A stretch of DNA of 64,000 nucleotides from Chondrosia reniformis (GCA_947172415.1 OX359193.1:630501-694500), one strand, 5' to 3'. Shown: positions 31,701 through 44,000, numbered from the stretch's first letter. Notes: generated from the sequence alone by a model not told the origin. Translations and numbers: made by a program.

Positions 31701-34700
31701 TAGCTATTACCACACCAATGGCTGTTGATCCAATTATACTAACTTAAAAGGTTGGAACTGAAAATACAATGTGACCTGATATAGCAAACAAAAAACATAT
31801 AAGTGAATGTGAATATGAAGTAACGTACATCCACAAAAATATTTTTCCTTAAAATTTCCATTTCAGTTTCACAAATGAGAACATAAAAATGCTTTAGCTT
31901 TGTACCCATGATTAGTTTCAATATTCAATGGGGAGCCATTTTGAAGGGATGATGCAACCAAAATGATGCTGTGTGATTGGCTAACTAACTACCACTGTAA
32001 GAAATTGCTGGCCGTCAGTATATCCACACATATAGATACAATGGCACTACATACATATCTTTCTCAATTAATAAAATGACTTGTGTAGGCACCAAACAAA
32101 TATTAACATGGATTAAGCTTGTGTGTATGAGTTATGTGTACTTGTTCACAAAAGGATCTCCAGCCAAACTCTGCCCTCCTGTCACACTCAAATGTTTCTC
32201 CAAGCAGGGGATTGAATGGCTTTCCAACTCTCAGAGTAGCATCCGCATAGGAGGACACTGTGAAGGCAGCCACATACGCCATCCTCTCCACAGAAGACGA
32301 GCATTTAGCTGCTTGCTCCAACAACTCTGCATACATCAAATCCTCAGTCACACGTTGCAAAAATGAGAGTGGTTCATTAAAGTTCACCTAAAACATACAG
32401 ATAATCTAATTCAGTAACTCCATAACTACCCAAGTAATGTCAGGTACGTACATATTGGTATATGAATCAGGTACATATTGGTATGGGAATCAGGTACATA
32501 CTGGCATGGGAATCAGGTACACATTGGTATAGGAATCAGGTACATACTGATATGGGAATCAGGTACATATTGGTATGTGAATCAGGTACATATTGGTATG
32601 TGAATCAGATGCATATTGGTATGTGAATCAGGTACATATTGGTATGGGAATCAGATGCATATTGGTATGGGAATCAGGTACATACTGGTATGGGAATCAG
32701 GTACATATTGGTATGTGAATCAGGTACATATTGGTATGTGAATCAGATGCATATTGGTATGTGAATCAGGTACATATTGGTATGGGAATCAGATGCATAT
32801 TGGTATGGGAATCAGGTACATATTGGTATGTGAATCAGGTACATATTGGTATGTGAATCAGGTACATATTGGTATGTGAATCAGGTACATATTGGTATGT
32901 GAATCAGGTACATATTGGTATGGAATCAGATGCATATTGGTATGGGAATCAGGTACATATTGGTATGGGAATCAGATGCATATTGGTATGGGAATCAGGT
33001 ACATATTGGTATGGGAATCAGATGCATATTGGTATGTGAATCAGATGCATACTGGCATGGGGATCTTTGAGAGGTCTCGTCCTAAACAGTTCTTCATGAT
33101 TTCCCAGAGGTTGACCTTGTCAGACGGTTTGTCGGGAACAGTGTCCCTTCTAACAGCCAAAGTAGGCTTCCAGCCATCAAAGAAGTTTGAGGACGGACCC
33201 ATAGGAGACTAAAGAGAAGAGATGAGAGAGAGAACTTAGTGGATCAAATCAAACGACCTAGGGGGTCACGCTGTCAAACGTTTAAGAAAAGTTAGGATTT
33301 GATATGATGGCAGAGGTACGTAAGTGCATTGTAAGTTATTAAAACACAGTGGCTTTAAATATTAAAATACTGCAACATTTAATACACCAACATGTGCCTT
33401 GGATGTGTATAAACCTCTTCTCACCTCTTCCGGAGTGCTCTTGCTAGTGATTGGAGGTTTGGTCGGTTCCTCAGGTACTGGTAACACTGTACAGCTGTCA
33501 GTCCGTTCATGCCACTTCTTCTTCTTGACATCTCCATCAGTGCGGGAAGGAGCTGGTAGGAACTGCTCAACTGCATCCTCAAACTCATCTTCAGAGAAGG
33601 AATCACCCTTACCAGGTGTCTCGGGAGCCGCCGTTCCGTCAGGCGTCTCTGAAGCAAGAGTGGGTTTATCTGAAAGTGGCTTTCCATTAGTCAAACTATC
33701 TGGAGGAGCTTTAGCTAATTTCTGCATGTCTGATTTTTCACTGTCTGCGTAGTGTTGTACAATCTCCTCCATGTTGACCATAATCTGCTCTCTCTTCTCC
33801 TTCTCTTTGTTCAGTGCCTTCTTCCACGACTTGTGAGTAGCATCTGCTACGTTTGTGAATTCTGTCGCAATCTAAGGAGGAGTGGATACAAATCCATTGC
33901 ACGTAATGTAGCTCTAACAGTCTGACTTGGCAGCATATACCAACAGATATAAACATACACGCACTAGCGCACATATATACACCACGGTAAAACCAATAAT
34001 TATAGAGAGACTAATTGCACAATAATCTTTAGAATTGCATAATGCAAAGTGCACTAAGTGGTTTGGTGGCTTCAATAAGAACTACACAGTGGTTTTAAAG
34101 TAACTTCAAACTCAATTCACTCTCCCTGGAGTGAAGCTAAGGTTATATGTACAGTCACTGAAGAAGACCCCAGAGGGTTGAAATATTTAATTCTCAAGAA
34201 ACTAACTATCTCCCTAGACGCCCAAAAGACAAAAGATGAACCATCTCAAAGATGTGTGTACCTTTACAAAGGAGCTGGCAGTCAGTTTTACTTCACTTAA
34301 TTTCTCTTTAGAGTGGCCAACTTGTTTGTAACTGCTGTCCAAGTCTCCAAGACTCCGTAAGAGGGCGTTACAGTTCTTCAGCATCGACTCATGACTAGCG
34401 GTGAGCTCCTTTAACTTTGCCTTCAAAGTTGTTGAATAATCTTGTTTCTCAGACACTGCCTCCTCGTCACTCTCGTCTGAAAAGTAACAGGAGATCATGC
34501 TGACCTGATGTGTTTTATAAATTAAGATGTACCAGTTCTATGGCTTCCAGTTGCATGCTAATGCAATAACTAGAGATTGGATCAATGTATGCATTCTACA
34601 TGCATACATTCACACAAATGCAATTTCCACATTTTTGTAAACCCCAAGATATGGGGAAGTGATTTCAATTGTTCTTCATAACGACAGCATACCTTGTACA

Positions 34701-36162
34701 CTGAGAACAATGATCTGTACTACTTGAGATATATATAGAGTGGGTATATCCCTATAATTAGTGAATCATGACATCTGACCATAACTAATTTAGGACATGA
34801 CTCTCTTGAAATACCTATACACACCAAACTAATGATATTGTGGACATCACAGAAATGACGTGTATATTTTATGAAATAGATATTATATCATTAGTTAACT
34901 TTTAATTTTCCCCCACTCTTTCATTGGCACCAAATTTCTTTATCTAAGACCCCTAGATCTAGCAAGGGCTCACAAAAGATCAAGGAAGAAGACAAAGACA
35001 CTCAGGGTCACCAATAAAGGGTGAAATTCCCAGAAACAGCTTTGCCCAGTGGAGAAGACTTTTGTATCCTCATCCAAAACTCTTACCAGGTTTAGTTCCC
35101 TATAGCCTTCTACTCTAGAATAGATGTAGTATTAAAAATGGGTGTTACATTATTCATGCGATCCTAAGAAGCAATTGGTGAAACCAATAGGATAGACAGC
35201 AGCAGCTATAGTAATTTTATACAGAAACATGCATGTTTGAATACTATAATTCCACTGTCTATAATTGGTATTAAAACAACACCATATAAGGTTACCATTA
35301 GTAACTTAATCATACTTAACTGAATAGACAAAGAAAGGGGAGGGGCAGCTGGCAGGTGGGTGGGGCACCAGAGTCGGGCTGTCTCACCTGATTCAACTCC
35401 AATTGCCTTCTGTTTGGCTAGTTCCAGCGCTGTGACCCACCTCTGACGCTCCACTTCACTTAGGGCACGGAGGAAGAAGACCTTACTTGGACCATTGGTC
35501 ACAACAAAAGTTGTCGGATCTATAGTGTCAATGTATGCTCCGGCTAAATTCAAAGTTCCTCTACAAGTATGAGCCATCTCCTCCTGTGTCCTGGAGTGAA
35601 TCAGAGATTACGTGCATAAGTGAATATTGAATAAAACGTGTCATATAATCCTTAGGAAGTCTCCTAGACCTTGAGAATTAAGACTTTGAAGATTCTTTGT
35701 CATCTATGATTTAACTTTACAAAATTTAAGGAAATTGTTAAGATATTTTCCACTTCTTCCAAATGTGTGAAGAGATATATAGGGACACGTAACTACCTAA
35801 TTATACGATAAGACACAGCTGCAACCGAGAACAAAGCTACGCGTAAAGTGGATTGCTAACTTACAAAAAATATATTAATAAACGCGCACTTTACTAACTT
35901 CAAAAGGTATCATGAAATAGAGAGAAACGCGCACGCACTCGTCAGCTGTCACAACCAGCATCGTCTCTAACGTTCACTCAGTGTAAGTCGTGGTAACAAT
36001 ATTCCTATATAGTCTAACTGTCCAGATTGATACTCACCTATAGTAGGACAGGGACCCCTCAGAGAGTACACACCACCTCTTCTGATAGCCCTTCCAGTAG
36101 TTTGTCCACTTCATGAGCCAGCCACGGAAGCTCTCCGGAGGTTCTTCAACACTTGTAGCCAT
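28748..36162 (-). CDS. OSBP: Oxysterol-binding protein (OSBP)
   Basis: Eleven exons: 36162-36038, 35590-35388, 34476-34262, 33871-33425, 33208-33053, 32387-32142, 31251-31030, 30713-30618, 29927-29773, 29526-29379, 28996-28748; 2262 nt, 753 residues. The N-terminal PH domain has GWLMKWTNYWKGYQKRWCVL and continues HTCRGTLNLAG to SEVERQRWVTALELAKQKA. A coiled-coil/acidic middle section follows; an FFAT-like motif may lie at about FSEDEFEDA. The lipid-transfer ORD contains the family signature FCEQVSHHPP (split exactly between exons 6 and 7), NPLLGETFEC and the C-terminal DSRLRPDQRYME. OSBP exchanges sterol and PI4P at ER-Golgi contacts. Several introns carry long tandem arrays that touch splice sites (separate entries). 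Order and length agree with animal OSBP. Confidence 0.95.
29931..30590 (+). repeat. (TACA)n microsatellite, about 650 bp
   Basis: Nearly pure catacata tetranucleotide repeat with a few tgta interruptions near both ends. It starts right next to OSBP exon 9: the acceptor is formed by the last unit and cag at 29928-29930 (minus strand). Open frames of 200-310 codons across it on both strands (Ile-His-Thr-Tyr or Met-Tyr-Val-Cys repeats) are artefacts. Confidence 0.97.
30735..31023 (+). repeat. CT-rich minisatellite in OSBP intron 7
   Basis: About a dozen units of the type ctccctctcctctcaactc. On the gene's coding strand it is GA-rich and begins within ten bases of the exon-7 donor (GTAATGG at 31029). 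Confidence 0.9.
32440..33066 (-). repeat. 23-bp minisatellite overlapping the OSBP exon-5 donor site
   Basis: About 26 units, plus-strand consensus atattggtatgggaatcaggtac with alternate gatgc for ggtac. The last unit (33040-33066) includes the last 13-14 bases of exon 5 and its donor GTATGC. Most units read CCAATATG on the coding strand, so the GT is lost, but units near 32499, 32545 and 32689 keep CAGTATGT-like donors. Confidence 0.9.
34150..34257. mobile_element. Short repeat family C, copy 2
   Basis: OSBP intron 3. Contains cactgaagaagaccccagagg, ttgaaat, then ctccctagacgcccaaaagac and gatgaaccatctcaaagatg; closest to the copy at 23860. Confidence 0.55.
35000..35130 (-). repeat. Dispersed repeat family A, copy
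   Basis: OSBP intron 2. Sequence actcagggtcaccaataaag, gaaattcccagaaacagcttt, tttgtatcctcatccaaaac and ggtttagttccctatagcc is the reverse complement of the repeat at 13735-13920. Confidence 0.65.
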
Positions 36163-36275
36163 TTTCCTCGAGCGGCTCAAGCAAGCTTAGATCATTACAT
36201 TACATCATGCGTGCATATCTTCAGACGAGCGCGCTTTGCCTAGCTACGCAGTCACACCATATGGGCAGATGTTGT

Positions 36276-36390
36276 TCTTAAAGTGCACTAGTCACTACAT
36301 ATGAAGAGTCTCTTAAAATGCACTAGTCACTATATATGAAGAGTCTCTTAAAATGCACTAGTCACTACATATGAAGAGTCTCTTAAAAAG
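36276..36390 (+). repeat. Three tandem 35-bp units upstream of OSBP
   Basis: Units contain tgcactagtcactacatatg, then aagagtctcttaaaa. They fill half of the 230 bp between the cyclin H stop (36393) and the OSBP start (36162), so they lie where OSBP promoter or cyclin H 3' UTR sequence is expected. Confidence 0.85.
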
Positions 36391-36392
36391 AA

Positions 36393-39300
36393 TCATTTTC
36401 TTTTAGCAAGTGGTCCAAAGATGTCCTCAGAATCACAACCTTCACCCTCAGCCTCCTAAGGTAAGAAAAATGTAAACAAGTGAACTGTCTATATCTTCAG
36501 AGAGTTCTGAACATACTTCAGTTTTTCTTTTCTTGTTAGGTGGTGTATCACTGGTTTTATCTTTCTTTCTCTTCCTCCAAAACCTACATATATCATAAAA
36601 GTCACTCAATAACTAATCAAAATGATAATCATAACCACAATTAATCATCCTCAAAAATCATAAAGAGGGAAAAATACAAAAGAAGCAATTGCTGGGAATT
36701 GAAACTAGGACAGATGGTTATGACCACCAATGCTCTTGCAATGAACAAGTACCACTACACAGGACCAGACGAGGAACAAGCTAAAGGCTTAGGTCTTGCA
36801 TAAATGCACACATCAGTCACTATATTCTTAACTATTATCATAAAAAGAAATAGACTGTTTAAATGGTCAACCTTTCATTATCGGGATTATTGTCATTATT
36901 TCTGCATTGCGACAGCTTCAATTCAATCGGCTGCATCTACAAGTACATTGAAAAAAAGAAGAGAAAAATGGCGGAAGCTATCACCACTCAAAGATCTATA
37001 GGTTTTCTCTAAGTACCTAATATCGGGAATTGAATGTGAGAGTAAATTACGGGTATAAGTAAACATTGTAGTTAAAAGAATGCAAGATAAAGCTTAGGTG
37101 TACGGGCATGTATACGAAATTACTGAGGTGTCAAATCAATACATGTCAAAAGATTGCGCGCATACAGTCAAAACTCGTACTTGCATTCAATTCCTGATAT
37201 ACAGTATTAAGTCTAAAAACAGTCTAAGACTTAAAGCATATCTTCTTATAGCCTCATATTGAGGTCAATTAGGAAAGTCGCGCTGTAGTTCAAAAGTACA
37301 TATACATATACAAGTTAACATGTACACAGCGTACAACTTGTACTGGAGCACACGAGTTTTGATCCCTAGTACTGTAACATGGCTTATCTGTACATTGGCT
37401 GGTTACGCATGGTTACATCCTCAATAGTACTAAGTGTGCTCCAGTATGTACAAGTTGTGTGAGGTCAAAACTCGTGCACAAATTGACTCTACTGTAAATT
37501 AAAAGTCAAATGTTATGGCAAGCTAGGCCTGGAATGATTAGTTAAGTGATAAGTGAGGTGCTACATGTATTGCAATGCCTGATGCATTCTTACAATTTTA
37601 GATAAAGGAATGACATTCTTTTTAACTATAGCCTCAATCTCTGCAGTTAGGAAAAAACAGAGAGTAGAGTGTCCATAGAATTTGAAATTAGCTGGGACTA
37701 CCTTCCAGTTTCTTCATTAGGGAATCCACTTTAGATGCTTCTTCTTTAGATAACAGTACACCCTTGATGTACCTAATGGAAACGGCACTTAAAGCTGAGA
37801 CTAAGGACATGTCTTCGTTGAACTAAAAAATGCAGTGTGTTGCAATGTTAATATAGGGAAAACAAGCCATCCTTCAATCTAATGGAAGAGTGGAATGACT
37901 TTTCAAAAGTCCTGCAGGACACCAGTTCAAAAGTGATTTGTAACAGAGAAGTGTGCATGTGGTCAGTTGAAGGTATAGCTGAGTTGAGTTGAGCATTCAC
38001 TCACACATCAATGTCCACTTTCTGGTGTATGGCACTATGTCGCAATGCAGCCAGGGCTAGCTGCACAGGAGAAGAGGTAGAAGAGGGAGGGAGGGGAGGG
38101 AGGAAAGGGAGGAGAGGTGAAAGAGGGAGGAGAGGGAGAAGGGAGGGAGAAGGGAGGAGAGGGAGGAGAGGTGAAAGAGAGAGGAGAGAGGAGAGAGGAG
38201 AGGGAGGAGAGGTGGAAGAGAGAGGAGAGAGGAGAGGGAGAGGAGAGAGGAGAGGGAGGAGAGGTGGAAGAGTGAGAAGAGGGAGGAGAGGGAGAAGGGG
38301 GGAGAGGGAGAAGAGGGAGGAGAGGTGAAAGAGAGAGGAGAGAGGAGAGAGGAGAGGGAGGAGAGGTGGAAGAGAGAGGAGAGGGAGGGGAGGGAGGAGA
38401 GGTGGAAGAGGGAGGAGAGGGAGGGGAGGGAGAAGGGAGGAGAGGTGGAAGAGTGAGAAGAGGGAGGAGAGGGAGGGGAGGGAGAAGGGAGGAGAGGTGG
38501 AAGAGTGAGAAGAGGGAGGAGAGGGAGGAGAGGGAGGAGAGGGAGAAGAGGGAGGAGAGAGAATAGGAAAAGAGGGAGAGGGAGGAAATGAGACACTGTT
38601 GAGGAGAGATAGATGCGTAGTGCCTTAGCTCACTTGAGAAGGTGGATAGAGGAGAGAGACATCCGAGTAAAAACTATGCATTAGAAACTTGTCAGCTACT
38701 TTCCTCAGTGAGTCTGGTGAGGGGATTTGAGGGCATTTGGTCTGTTGTATAAGGAAATGGTCCAATTAGCATTTAAAAAGTCACATCTTGGCATGAATTA
38801 TAACTTTGAGAATTCAATATTATGTATTATGTACGATACATAAATATCCTTAGAAAGTCCGTGATTTAAAGCAAATATACACATAAAGTATAACTATAGT
38901 GATTTGGATGAGGGTGCAGTATTTTTAATCTTTTCTCCTCCACATTCAAAGTAGTGCTTGTATACTAGTGTGCTACGTATGTAGTACCTTCATGTCCACG
39001 AGGAAGCCTTCCAAAGGTCTGAATGGGGAATGGACTATCATGTGAAAGGCCAGCTTCTGCATTATGGTCAGCTACAAGTGCATGTGACAAACATGTGACA
39101 AACATGTGACAATAGTACTGATGGCTTGGAGATTGACTAGACTACGACTAATCAGTGGATGAGTTAGTAAAAGAAGGTGCCATGATTGAGGCTTTGTTAT
39201 ATTTGTCACAACTCCAGCAGTGGCACAACCAGTAGACTGATAAAAAAACCACAAGTAGTCACAGAAAAAGACCATGAAAAGGAAAAAAAGAGAAAAAAGC

Positions 39301-41003
39301 AATTGCTGAGAATTGAACCAGAGACAGCTAATTATGACCATCAGTACCATAGTATGCGCATTTCAATACAATGTAACATACATAAATTACATTTGTATAA
39401 ACAATATAGGTAGTGTTCATATTACAAGACTACACTTAGGTACATATGAAAGTGTTATTGAAGGAGCTGAGGTAAGCAAGCACAGTCCATCCCAAAGAGT
39501 CTTACTTCTCTTTAGAAAGGGTCATTTTTCGACTTTTAGAGTGTCTAAAGATGCAGTTTTTCTTGCTTCTTCTTGCTGTCAAACGTTTTAACAGCAAGAA
39601 AAACTGCGTCTTTAGACGTTCTAAAAGTCAAAAGATGACCCTTTCTAAAGATAAGTTCGACACAGTTAGAAGGAATCCTTACTCTATTATAGTCTTACTT
39701 CCACAGCTAATACAAAATCTGCAATCTTCTTCTGATGTTCCTTGGGAAGGACTTCTGCAAATGCATCGGCACTCAAATTGTACTCCTCCACTTTGAAAGC
39801 AACAAAAGCACAGGCTAAACTACACAAAGGAAGGAGAGGTCGGAGCGTAGTAGAAGAGGGTTTCATGACATCATCAGGACAAATTAAAGATCAGCTTCCT
39901 TAAAGCTGTCAATTGTATCTTACTGTTATTTCTCAAACAGATTAAAAATAGACTCCAAATTTAGAGTTATTGTACTTGACCCATGGGCAGATCCAAGGGA
40001 ATATCAATTGTGGCTGAATATCGATATATTTCAAAGTATTTCAAAGATTAAGACAATTGTTCTCATACGTAAATGTCTACAAACTACAATTATCCAAAGA
40101 AAACATTACAAAGGTGAGTCAATGTAAGCAAGGATCAGCCTCTCTGACCTCCGGTGGTCGTCTAGTCTTCCCCTGTCACTTTGAGGGCAAACTTACTAGA
40201 TATCCTTTGGATGAAAATCCATGACAGAGGTCACTAAATAGAACCGTTTCAAGTATGTCACAGCCGTTCCCTACGGAAGACAAAATTGCTATAGACATAC
40301 GCACATGTGGTCAGTGTAGATAGAGCAAGAGAAACTACATCCTCCTCTAATGCTCTACAGATTACATGTGCACTCTATAGTTATGTACTTTGAGTATAAA
40401 TGGAGTTTTGGCTACATCACAAAAGCCTACAGCAAACCATTACGCAATGATTCTATTCTATCAAACGGACCAATCATGTGATATTATTACATTGACCAAT
40501 CATATGATAGTATCACATTGACCAATCATATGATAGTATCACATTGCTGGAGTTATATTTTTTAACTATTCCTATGCTCTTAAATAGCTAGTTAGATGTA
40601 TGTAATGCCCTATGTAGCCATTAGGGCACATATAGCAGCATACTATTGCACTTCTTGGCACTGGCGGCTTGAACTGTGTACAAAATTCTAGCAGCTTCCT
40701 AATATGGTATGTTACCATGGTAACCTCTTCCTTCACAGTCAGATAAGAGCAGCCCTGATGGGGCTCATTGAATAACATCTAACAAAGATGAACATTCATA
40801 GACATCACATCACGTATATTACACTCCTCCTCGTGATATTTCCGTATACTAGTCATCCATCATATATACAGTATATTACACCAAAAGTAAATTTAAAAAC
40901 ATACTTTATCTTTAAACTGCCTGTTTACATTATCCCTTCGTCTGGTAAGATCAGCTGCAGAGTCAAAGAGCCAATATTTTCTCTGTGTACTGTCGTGGAA
41001 CAT
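36393..41003 (-). CDS. CCNH: Cyclin H (CAK/TFIIH cyclin)
   Basis: Eleven exons: 41003-40905, 40778-40644, 40270-40197, 39819-39699, 39071-38988, 38741-38634, 38060-38007, 37822-37702, 37640-37565 (tentative), 36583-36517, 36455-36393. The N-terminus [15 protein letters not shown] matches cyclin H (MYHxSSQxRxW pattern). The first cyclin fold includes [18 protein letters not shown] and TYLKRFYLV, and the second [34 protein letters not shown] and LLYPPSQLALAAL follow. The C-terminus is basic then acidic ([18 protein letters not shown]). With the tentative exon the total is 333 residues, close to the usual 320-330; without it the phase between 37702 and 36583 does not match. Cyclin H activates CDK7 in TFIIH and the CDK-activating kinase. 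Head-to-head with gamma-glutamyltransferase. Confidence 0.92.
36661..36775 (-). mobile_element. tRNA-derived SINE-like repeat, copy 2
   Basis: Minus strand shows TAGTTTCAATTCCCAGCAATT with the shared tail TGCTTCTTTTGTATTTTTCCC. Intronic in cyclin H. The A-box half is more diverged than in the copy at 21035-21180. Confidence 0.5.
37331..37480. repeat. Inverted repeat of about 150 bp
   Basis: Left arm gtacaacttgtactggagca, then cacgagttttgatc; right arm gtgctccagtatgtacaagt with ggtcaaaactcgtgc. In the long cyclin H intron. MITE-like. Confidence 0.6.
38070..38590 (+). repeat. GA-rich minisatellite feeding a cyclin H acceptor
   Basis: About 520 bp of gagggaggagag-type units. On the coding (minus) strand this is a pure pyrimidine tract ending in the acceptor TCTCCTGTGCAG of exon 7 (38060), that is, a very long polypyrimidine tract. 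Open frames across it are artefacts. Confidence 0.92.
39245..39365 (-). mobile_element. tRNA-derived SINE-like repeat, copy 3
   Basis: Minus strand CTGGTTCAATTCTCAGCAATT (B-box-like) with the same tail as the copies at 21035 and 36661. Intronic in cyclin H. Confidence 0.5.
39490..39655. mobile_element. Hairpin element, family C, copy 3
   Basis: Arms of about 60 bp: tttagaaagggtcatttttc, then cttttagagtgtctaaagatg and cagtttttcttgct, mirrored by agcaagaaaaactgcgtct, ttagacgttctaaaagtc and gatgaccctttctaaagat. Loop of about 25 bp. In a cyclin H intron. The clearest MITE of this family. Confidence 0.8.
40468..40552 (+). repeat. Three tandem 27-bp units
   Basis: Units are of the type accaatcatatgatagtatc, then acattg, in cyclin H intron 2. 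Each unit contains a CCAAT pentamer. Confidence 0.85.
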
Positions 41004-41068
41004 TATACATCCATTTTACAGAACGGCCATCTTTAATTACTGCCAACTAGAGTTGAAGTACACACCAA
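41004..41068. promoter_or_regulatory. Bidirectional promoter region CCNH / GGT
   Basis: Sixty-five bp lie between the cyclin H start (41003, minus) and the gamma-glutamyltransferase start (41069, plus). The interval is A/T-rich, contains gccatctttaattactgcc, and has no TATA box next to either gene. Confidence 0.5.
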
Positions 41069-44000
41069 ATGCAATCTCCTCTGATCCCGAGATCATCTTC
41101 GTCAGTGCGAAAATATCCAGTCAAAAGATGGCTTTGCATTGGGGGCCTTCTCCTCTTCCTTAGCGCAGTAGCTGCCGTGGTCGCTGTGACCATTTACTAC
41201 GAGACCAGAAACCCTCTCTTGTACCACCACGCCGCAGTGGCGGCAGATGCGTCCCAGTGCTCGCAAGCTGGCGTGGAGATACTGGAAAAGGGTGGAACGG
41301 CAGTAGATGCAGCCGCTGCCAGTGTACTGTGTCTCGGTGTCGTGAACCTTCACAGCACTGGTGAGGAGCCAGTGACAACATGTTCACCATTTCCCTACAT
41401 ATTACATTTATCCTGTAGTAAAAGGCCTATAGGGAACCTAATGTAATGAGAGCTTTGGAGACCCCTCTTTCTGGTCCAGACAGGAATACCACCCATCCTG
41501 GAAGTCTTTCCAGAAGTTATAGGACCCCCCGGCCCCAGGTAGACCAGCCAAATGAGCTGATGGGGCTTCCTATTCAAATGATAAAATGAATGAAGTTCTT
41601 TGAATCCTCAGATCCTAGGAGTGTGTCTTAACATGTTCTTCCACTGCCAGACCACATCAGTGTTTAAATGTACTGTTACTGTTGGTAGGTATCGGTGGAG
41701 GAGGGTTTATGGTGTACTACAATGCCACCAGTCACTCTGCCACAGTTGTGGACTTTCGAGAAACAGCTCCATCTAGAGCTTTTGAAGGAATGTTTTCATC
41801 TGATCCTAACAAGGCTTCATTAGGTCAGTGCACCCATAACAACCTTCTGGGTTACATATTGCACAATCAGAAGATCCTTAATGACTAATTACATGTCTAC
41901 AGCACCCACTTTCTGGGAGAGCCATCTGTCTAAAGCAGTTCCTTGGACTAGATGTAGTCTTTGTGTGTCTCATATGCTGAGTGAATTTGTGTCACTTTTG
42001 GTCTCTTTCAGTATTTCCATGAAAACTGTCACCGTCATTATAATCATGTTGCACACTGCATCCGGTCTTCTGTGTCTGTTCTGTTGTCACAGGACCCTTG
42101 GCCATTGCTGTACCGGGACAGCTGAGGGGTCTTCAGTACGCCTTGCAGAGGTATGGAAGACTGCCTCTCTCAGACATATTTGCCCCTGCTATTAGACTGG
42201 CCAGTGAGGGATTCCCTGTATCTGGTACAATTGAACAAGCCATTCAATCCAAAAAGGATATCATTCTGAGTTATAACAAGACCTTTGCTGCCCTGAGGTA
42301 TTGTAATAGAAAGCTATGAATGGAATTGTTGTTTCTTTTCATCATTGCATAATTATTATATACCGTTTCAATAAGGTTGTACACAATGAATGTTTGTTTT
42401 AGAGATCTCCTAGCACCTGGAGGTGTTCTGCTGAAAAAAGGCGATACCTTAAGGCGACCAAAATTAGCAGAAACACTTCAGAATATTTCCAAATTTGGTT
42501 TTGACTACTTTTACAACAGTACCATGACAGATGATATGGTGAACGAGATCAATGAATTAGGTGGAAACTTTACAAAGGAAGATTTCCTAGGCTACACTGT
42601 ATTAGAACGTAATGTAACTAGGAGTGAATATAAGGGTTTTCCCCTTCTATCAACACCACCTCCTGGTAGTGGGGCTATCCTCTCAATGATATTGAGTGTT
42701 TTAGAAGGTGAGTTAAGATGTTTACCTTTTGTCACTAAGTTGTGTTTTCTCACACTCTACCCTCCTTTCTACCACTTCTCTTCCTCCTCTCATTCCTCTT
42801 CCCCCACCCCCTTCCCTCCATTCTCTCTCTCCCCTAATCCTCTTCCTCTCCCTCCTCCCTCCACCCTCACCCCTTCATTCTCCCCCTAATTATCTTCCTA
42901 CCTGCCTTATTGTCTTACTGTGTACCTGCAGGCTATGATTTCAATATGCACAACGTAGATGGACAGACCTATCACTACCTAGTGGAGTCCTTCAAACTGT
43001 CCTATGCTTATCGTATACTTATGGGAGACCCTGCCTTTAATGCAACTGTTCAAAGTGTCAGTTAAGTACAGATATACGTACAGTTGCACTTCATATGTTA
43101 GATATTCAGTTCTGATATGCAACTAGGTGGAGGAGTTTGTGATGAATAAAACAGCAGTGGCAAAATTGAGAGAAAAGTTAATTGACCCTCTAACCACATT
43201 CCCACCCGTGCACTACACAGAAGGATCTCCCTTTCACATTCCCGTCACCACTGGGACTTCACATCTCTCTGTGCTGGCTGAAAATGGGGATGCTGTTGCC
43301 GTGACAACTACAATTAACAGCTATTTTGGATCAAAGATTCGCTCTTCCAAATATGGACTAATATTCAATGATGAAATGGCAGATTTTTCCGTACCTGATA
43401 AAACAGTCCCAACTGATAAGCTGCCACCAGGGCCTCACAACTACGTCGCCCCTGGCAAGAGACCTCAGTCCTCCACCTGTCCAGCAGTGATGCTCTCCAA
43501 AGATGGGTCTCGAGTGGTTCTAGTGATTGGGGCTTCAGGGGGTTCAGCTATTACCACTGGAGTGGCTCAGGTACGAGAAGTACACAGCCAGCCATGCTCT
43601 CACTAGTTGATACTACCCTAGCTCTATTATTGTCTGATCACATGACCAATGGGATCCTTCAGAAGAGGTCACATGACTGTGGGACAAATCACTTAATGCA
43701 TATTGTGAATTTCAGTGTGGTACACTGATCGAAGCACTAAAACTGTTAGCATTTTTGGTTGGGGTGTGCTTGTATGTCATCCTTGGGTACAACTGCTTAA
43801 AACTCCATCAACCTGGGGTAAATATTGCATAACATTATAATTTAGAATGAGTTCATCTTTTTATCTTCTTGAGCATTTAAAGATGCAGTTTTTCCGTTGG
43901 ATCTTCTTGGAAGCTTTGACCCCTGGGTGTTCTTTAATGATCCAATTGAAATTTACATCTTTAGATGCTAAAAAAGATCAAAAGATGAACTCTTTAATTC

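Noticed and set aside
32440..33066. CRISPR-like array
   Set aside because: Units are directly tandem with no unique spacers, in an intron of an animal gene. It is a minisatellite; the same holds for 11317-11545 and 22770-23125.
36804..37001. Plus-strand 65-codon frame ending in a Lys/Arg-rich segment
   Set aside because: Lies in a cyclin H intron, no splice context or homology; likely chance.
38011..38596. Arg/Glu-rich and Ser/Leu/Pro-rich frames
   Set aside because: GA/CT minisatellite in a cyclin H intron.
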